NCBI GenBank assembly: GCA_031181345.1
Contig: JAPSLC010000012.1
Location: forward strand, 40,330-104,329
Length of the DNA stretch: 64,000 bases
Reading direction: 5' to 3'
DNA from: Cupriavidus sp.
GTDB taxonomy: Bacteria > Pseudomonadota > Gammaproteobacteria > Burkholderiales > Burkholderiaceae
The position numbers and the translations under genes are program-made. Positions 60,062 through 64,000 of the stretch are shown in pieces. The notes beneath the pieces were generated by a model, which made no database searches, was not told where the DNA came from, and saw nothing but the letters and a program-made list of their open reading frames with translations. Position 1 is the first letter of the stretch; each line of letters starts with the position of its first letter.

Positions 60062-60946
60062 CTAATCCAGAAACAGGTCCGCAATCACCGAACGCAGCCA
60101 GCGATTGGCCGGGTCCTGGTGATAGCGCTCGTGCCAGTGCTGCTTGATCGAGAACGTCGGCAGCGGGAAGGGCGGGGCCAGCGCCTTGACGTTGGCGATC
60201 CCCATCAGCATCTGCGCCACGCGCTCCGGCACGGTGGCAATCAGGTCGGTGTTGGCCAGCAGGTTGCCCAGGCCGGGCAGCGTCGGCAGCGACAGCGCGA
60301 CGTTGCGCGCGACACGGCGCCGTCCCAACTCGCGCTCGAGCAGATCGTGCCCGGTGCCCGCCGCGGTGATCGCGACGTGCTTCTCGCGTTTGAAGAGCGA
60401 GACTGTCATGCGGCGGTCCACGCGCGGATGGTCCTGGCGCACCACGCAGGCGAAGCCCTGATTGAACAGGCGCTGCTGGTAGAAGCCCGCCTCCAGCTCC
60501 GGCATGAAGCCGACCGCCAGATCCGACTCGCCGGTTTCGAGCTGCTTCGGCGTGTCGGCGGAGATGCGCATCACTTCCACGCGGATCGACGGCGCCAGCG
60601 TATTGAGGCGGTTCATCAGGCCCGGCAGAAACTGCAGATGGCTGATGTCGGTCATGCTGATGCGGAAGGTGCGTTCCGAACGCGGCGGGTCGAACACCAC
60701 CTGCTGTTGCGTGGCGGTGCGCAGGATCGCCAGCGCCTGTCGGAAGGGCTGGATCAGCGTCTCCGCATGCGGGGTCGGCAACATGCCATCGGCGGTCCTG
60801 ATGAACAGCGGATCGCCGAACTGCTTGCGCAGCCGGCCCAGCGCAAGGCTGACCGAGGTTTGCGGCAGGCCCAGGTGTTCGCCGGCACGCGACACGCTTC
60901 GGGTCTTGTAGACCTCGTCGAAGATCGCCAGCAGCTTCGTATCCAT
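60062..60946 (-). CDS. LysR-family transcriptional regulator (divergent from Bug gene)
   Basis: The 294-residue regulator starts with LLAIFDEVYKTRSVSRAGEHLGLPQTSVSLALGRLRKQFGDPLFIRTADGMLPTPHAETL, the branch of LysR proteins related to NahR/LinR/PcpR. Its effector domain runs to about 290 (DLAVGFMPELEAGFYQQRLFNQGFACVV). It is divergent from the Bug binding-protein gene at 61076, and a 29-base dyad lies between them (60968-60996). This is the common regulator-Bug arrangement in Burkholderiales, so it probably responds to the acid handled by the downstream module. Confidence 0.92.
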   Translation of the reverse strand: MDTKLLAIFDEVYKTRSVSRAGEHLGLPQTSVSLALGRLRKQFGDPLFIRTADGMLPTPHAETLIQPFRQALAILRTATQQQVVFDPPRSERTFRISMTDISHLQFLPGLMNRLNTLAPSIRVEVMRISADTPKQLETGESDLAVGFMPELEAGFYQQRLFNQGFACVVRQDHPRVDRRMTVSLFKREKHVAITAAGTGHDLLERELGRRRVARNVALSLPTLPGLGNLLANTDLIATVPERVAQMLMGIANVKALAPPFPLPTFSIKQHWHERYHQDPANRWLRSVIADLFLD

Positions 60947-60967
60947 TATTGAAAATTCCGCTTGACG

Positions 60968-60996
60968 CTATATCGCCCATTGCATGGACGCCATAG
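60968..60996. promoter_or_regulatory. LysR operator between regulator and Bug gene
   Basis: A 29-base imperfect palindrome (10 of 14 positions pair; outer CTAT/ATAG, inner CCAT/ATGG) lies centrally in the 129-base divergent gap. Confidence 0.5.
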
Positions 60997-61075
60997 TGCC
61001 ATTGCCCTAATCTTGATGCAAGGCGCCATCCGATAGAGCGCCGCCAACATGCAAGACATCCTTGGAGACAATCGC

Positions 61076-62059
61076 ATGCAAACAGGCAAGCTGGGGAGAT
61101 GGCTCGCTTGCACCGCGCTCGCGGCGCTGACGGCAATATCGACGCATTCCCATGGGCAGGACTGGCCGAGCGGGCCGGTGCGCGTGATCGTGCCGTTCGC
61201 GGCCGGCTCGACGCCCGATATCACCGCGCGGCTGATCGGCGAACGGCTGACGGCACGGCTGGGCCAGCCGATGGTCGTCGAAAACAAGACCGGCGCGGCC
61301 GGCAATATCGGCACCGATGCCATTGCCAAGGCCAGGCCGGATGGGCAGGTGATCGGGCTCAGCATTGCCGGTCCACTGGCGGTCAATTCGCTGCTGTACA
61401 GCAAGATGCCGTACGACCCCGCGCGCGATCTGCAGCCGGTGACCATCGCGACCAGCCAGCCGGCGGTGCTGGTGGTCGCCGACCGCGTGCCGGCCGCCAA
61501 TGCCGCCGAGCTGCTGGCGCTGCTGAAGAAGCGGCCGAAGGCATTGAGCTATTCGTCGATGGGCGCGGGCACGATCTCGCACCTGGCGATGGCGGCCCTG
61601 GCCGCGCGCAGCGGGGCCGATCCGGTTCACGCGCCATACCCTGGCTCCGGTGCGGCCGCCACCGCGGTGATCGCCGGCGACGTCGACATGGCGATCCTGC
61701 CGGCGGCCACCGTGATGCCGCATGTGAAGAGCGGCCGCATCAAGGCGCTGGCCGTGGCCAGCGCGAAGCGTTCGCCGTCGCTGCCCGACCTGCCGACGCT
61801 CGCGGAGGCCGGCATCGCCGATGTGCAGGCCGACGCCTGGATCGGCTATGTGGTGCCGGCGGGTACGCCGGCACCGATCGCCAGGCGGCTGCACGACGAG
61901 ATCGTGGCGGTGCTCGCCGAGCCCGCGCTGCGCGAGAAGATGCGTCTCCAATATATGGACCCGGTCGGCAACACGCCCGACGCGTTCCGCCGCGTGATGG
62001 CGGAGGACGTCGCACGCTGGAAGCCGGTCATCGAAAAACACAGGATTCGGCTGGACTAG
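61076..62059 (+). CDS. Bug-family (TctC-like) substrate-binding protein
   Basis: The 327-residue exported receptor has a signal peptide (about 1-28, GRWLACTALAALTAISTHSHGQ). The Bug fold follows, with PVRVIVPFAAGSTPDITARLIGERLTARLGQPMVVENKTGAAGNIGTDAIAKARPDG, YSSMGAGTISHLAMAALAARSGADPVHAPYPGSGAAATAVIAGDVDM and WIGYVVPAGTPAPIARRLHDEI. Most Bug proteins bind organic acids. It is followed two bases after the stop by a flavoprotein gene and a convergent MFS gene, so the module probably takes up and oxidises one such compound. The start at 61076 has TTGGAGAC upstream. Confidence 0.92.
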   Translation: MQTGKLGRWLACTALAALTAISTHSHGQDWPSGPVRVIVPFAAGSTPDITARLIGERLTARLGQPMVVENKTGAAGNIGTDAIAKARPDGQVIGLSIAGPLAVNSLLYSKMPYDPARDLQPVTIATSQPAVLVVADRVPAANAAELLALLKKRPKALSYSSMGAGTISHLAMAALAARSGADPVHAPYPGSGAAATAVIAGDVDMAILPAATVMPHVKSGRIKALAVASAKRSPSLPDLPTLAEAGIADVQADAWIGYVVPAGTPAPIARRLHDEIVAVLAEPALREKMRLQYMDPVGNTPDAFRRVMAEDVARWKPVIEKHRIRLD

Positions 62060-62060
62060 C

Positions 62061-63470
62061 ATGGCGACGACGATGGAAGGACTCTCTCGACTCTCTCCCG
62101 GGGACACGCTGACCGAGGCGGGGCGCGACGTCCCCGTGCTCGGCCCCTTCGACGTGGTCGTGCTGGGCGGCGGCCCCGCCGGCATCAGCGCGGCCGCGGC
62201 GGCGGCCTGCAACGGGGCGCGCGTGCTGCTGGCCGAGCGCTACGGTTTTCTGGGCGGCATGGGCACCGCGGCCGGCGTGACCAACTTCTGCGGCCTGCAT
62301 GCCAATGTGTTCGGCGATATCCGCCAGGTCGTGCACGGCGTCGCCGACGATCTGCTGATGCGGATGCGCCGGCTCGACGGTCTGAACGAGCCGCATCTCG
62401 TGCTCGGCAAGATCCACGCGCAGGCCTATGACATGTCCGCGTTCAAGTGCGCCGCAGATGCGCTGCTGGCCGACCACGGCGTTCATTTGCTGTTCCATGC
62501 GCTGGCCGCCGGCGTCGCGCGGCACGCCGATGGCGGTCTCGACGCGCTGCTGCTCGAGACCAAGTCCGGCCGCGTCGCGGTGCGCGGGCGCTGCTTTATC
62601 GATGGCTCGGGCGACGCCGATATCGCGCATTGGGCCGGCGTGCCGACCGAGAAGGGCGACGACGAAGGGCATATGTTGTACCCCACGCTGATGTTCCGGG
62701 TCGGCAATGTCGACGCGCAGCGCGCGGGCGAGGCCTGGAAAACGATTCCGGCGCTGATGGACGAGGCCGAGGCGGCCGGCGAATTCCGCTTCCCGCGGCG
62801 GGGCGCGGTGGTCCGGCCGCAGAAGCATCCTTACGAGTGGCGCGTCAACGTAACCCAGCTGCGCAAGCTCGACGGCACCGCAACCGACGGCACCGACGCG
62901 CATTCGCTGAGCGAGGGCGAGATCGAGGGCCGCCGCCAGATCGTCGAATATCTGCGCTTCCTGCGCGCCAAGGTGCCCGGCTTCGAACGCGCCTATGCGC
63001 TCGATATCGCGCCGCAGCTCGGCATCCGCGAGACGCGCCGGCTGGTCGGCGAAGCGATGCTGACCGAGGACGACGTGCTGAACTGCGCCGATTTCCCCGA
63101 TGCGATCGGCGTCAACGGCTGGCCGCTGGAGAAGCATGTGGCCGGCGACGTGCAATGGGTGTGGCCGCCGATTCCGGATTCGCGGGGCTACAACCAGCTG
63201 CCGTACAGGATGCTGCTGCCGCGCCGCGCGACGGCGGGCGGCGTCGACAACCTGCTGGTGGCCGGCCGCTGCGCCTCGATGACGCATGACGGGCAATCGG
63301 CCGCGCGCGTGTCCGGCGCCTGCTTCGTGATGGGCCAGGCGGCCGGTACCGCGGCTGCATTGGCGGTGCGCGACGGCCGGTCGCCGCACGATATCGACGT
63401 GGCGGAGCTGCAGGCGTTGCTGGTGAAGCAGGGCGCCTTTCTGGGCGATGGGAAAGAGGCGCGCCGCTAG
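62061..63470 (+). CDS. FAD-dependent oxidoreductase (PF12831-type)
   Basis: The 469-residue flavoprotein opens with a Rossmann motif (FDVVVLGGGPAGISAAAAAACNGARVLLAERYGFLGGMGTAAGV). IDGSGDADIAHWAGV follows, the FAD motif of the FAD_oxidored group, then APQLGIRETRRLVGEAMLTEDDV and the closing AGRCASMTHDGQSAARVSGACFVMGQAAGTAAALA. Members of this group have been given roles from sugar to xanthan breakdown, and few are tested. Adjacent to a Bug receptor gene it is probably a dehydrogenase of the imported acid. It begins two bases after the Bug stop, so the pair is one transcript. Confidence 0.9.
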   Translation: MATTMEGLSRLSPGDTLTEAGRDVPVLGPFDVVVLGGGPAGISAAAAAACNGARVLLAERYGFLGGMGTAAGVTNFCGLHANVFGDIRQVVHGVADDLLMRMRRLDGLNEPHLVLGKIHAQAYDMSAFKCAADALLADHGVHLLFHALAAGVARHADGGLDALLLETKSGRVAVRGRCFIDGSGDADIAHWAGVPTEKGDDEGHMLYPTLMFRVGNVDAQRAGEAWKTIPALMDEAEAAGEFRFPRRGAVVRPQKHPYEWRVNVTQLRKLDGTATDGTDAHSLSEGEIEGRRQIVEYLRFLRAKVPGFERAYALDIAPQLGIRETRRLVGEAMLTEDDVLNCADFPDAIGVNGWPLEKHVAGDVQWVWPPIPDSRGYNQLPYRMLLPRRATAGGVDNLLVAGRCASMTHDGQSAARVSGACFVMGQAAGTAAALAVRDGRSPHDIDVAELQALLVKQGAFLGDGKEARR

Positions 63471-63491
63471 CCCTGCCGTGAGCCCCTGTCT

Positions 63492-64000
63492 TTAGCCCTG
63501 TACCGCGGGCATCGCCGGTCGGCCGGCCATATGCCCGCGGCCCAGCACCAGCATCGTCATTCCAGCCAATACCGCCGGAATGCCTACCAGCGCAAACAGC
63601 GCCGGCATGCCGAGGCCCAGCGACAGCATCGCGCCGCCCCCGACGGAGCCGACTACCGAGCCGATGCGCCCCACGCCGTTGGCCCAGCTGACGCCGGTCG
63701 CGCGGCAGTCGGTCGGGTAGTAGGCCGCCGACAGTGCGTTGGCGCCGACTTGCGAGCCGGACACGCAAAAGCCGGCCCAGAACACGGCCACGGCGGCCAG
63801 CACAGGGCTTGCCGTCACGTTGCCGATCAGGGCGGTGAACAGGCCAGCCAGCGTGTAGCTGGCGGCCAGTACATAGTGCGGGTTCAGCCGGTCCATCAGC
63901 CAGCCGAGCACGATGGCGCCCACCGTGCCGCCGACCTGGAACATCGTGGTCACCAGCGCGGCGTGCTTCAGCGAGATGCCGGTGCCGCGCAACACGGTCG
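63492..64000 (-). CDS. MFS transporter, C-terminal half (5' end beyond window)
   Basis: The frame is open at the right edge and ends at TAA 63494-63492, giving about 168 residues with six hydrophobic segments. LKHAALVTTMFQVGGTVGAIVLGWLMDRLNPHYVLAASYTLAGLFTALIG and YPTDCRATGVSWANGVGRIGSVVGS are the second-half motifs of the aromatic acid:H+ symporter (AAHS) MFS family, and the R-TG-G..RIGS pattern is typical of that family's helix 10-11. It converges with the flavoprotein gene and may import the same compound class. Confidence 0.88.
   Translation of the reverse strand, partial: TVLRGTGISLKHAALVTTMFQVGGTVGAIVLGWLMDRLNPHYVLAASYTLAGLFTALIGNVTASPVLAAVAVFWAGFCVSGSQVGANALSAAYYPTDCRATGVSWANGVGRIGSVVGSVGGGAMLSLGLGMPALFALVGIPAVLAGMTMLVLGRGHMAGRPAMPAVQG

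Noticed and set aside
58951..61136. Minus-strand frame reading through into the MFS exporter as a 1135-residue protein
   Set aside because: Antisense/out-of-frame to two LysR genes; the exporter begins at 58937, where its first helix and family start lie.

Overview
The window is GC-rich (about two thirds G+C) bacterial chromosome, densely coded, with overlapping ATGA/GTGA gene junctions, many LysR regulators and two tripartite-tricarboxylate (Bug/TctC-type) binding proteins. An oxalate:formate antiporter and an aryl-polyene type pigment locus are also present. This points to a betaproteobacterium of the order Burkholderiales (Cupriavidus/Ralstonia/Bordetella-like). The genus is an inference; no rRNA or tRNA is present to fix it. 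No CRISPR array, IS element, prophage or attachment site was seen.

Left part (1-9171): the tail of a LysR regulator, an orphan YefM-type antitoxin, an AraC regulator, a LysE-type exporter and an OxlT-like antiporter whose leader carries a mini-ORF and a hairpin. Then come a glycolipid-binding-like protein, an ECF41 sigma factor with its own perfect-looking promoter and its usual AhpD-like partner, and a chemoreceptor.

Centre (9172-28527): one co-directional block of 20 genes forms an aryl-polyene (APE/flexirubin/xanthomonadin-like) locus. An ammonia-lyase could make an aryl-acrylic starter, which a ligase loads on one of two ACPs activated by a phosphopantetheinyl transferase. A KS/CLF pair, a second KS, a ketoreductase and two hotdog dehydratases (one fused to the ligase) build the polyene. 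A flavoenzyme with a halogenase motif may modify it. Acyltransferases, a glycosyltransferase, a thioesterase, a LolA-like protein, an RND/MMPL pump and a lipoprotein would attach, export and place it in the outer membrane. A cation:proton antiporter is translationally coupled to the last biosynthetic gene.

Right part (28582-64000): an SDR/trehalase pair with overlapping ends, an esterase, several LysR and TetR regulators with visible palindromic operators, a quinone-reductase-like flavoprotein, a penicillin/AHL-acylase family enzyme, a metal-dependent hydrolase, an alpha/beta hydrolase, MFS pumps, a GlxA-type regulator, an HD hydrolase, a GFA protein and an orphan HTH protein. These are followed by a CoA-transferase/HMG-CoA-lyase-like/Bug/gamma-carbonic-anhydrase operon and a Fur-controlled TonB receptor-ABC operon for an iron chelate. 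The window closes with cytochrome c, a glyoxalase fold protein, a sugar/drug MFS exporter with LysR, and a LysR-Bug-flavoprotein-MFS catabolic module running off the right edge. A 71-bp REP-like element occurs twice, in opposite orientation, both times between convergent genes.
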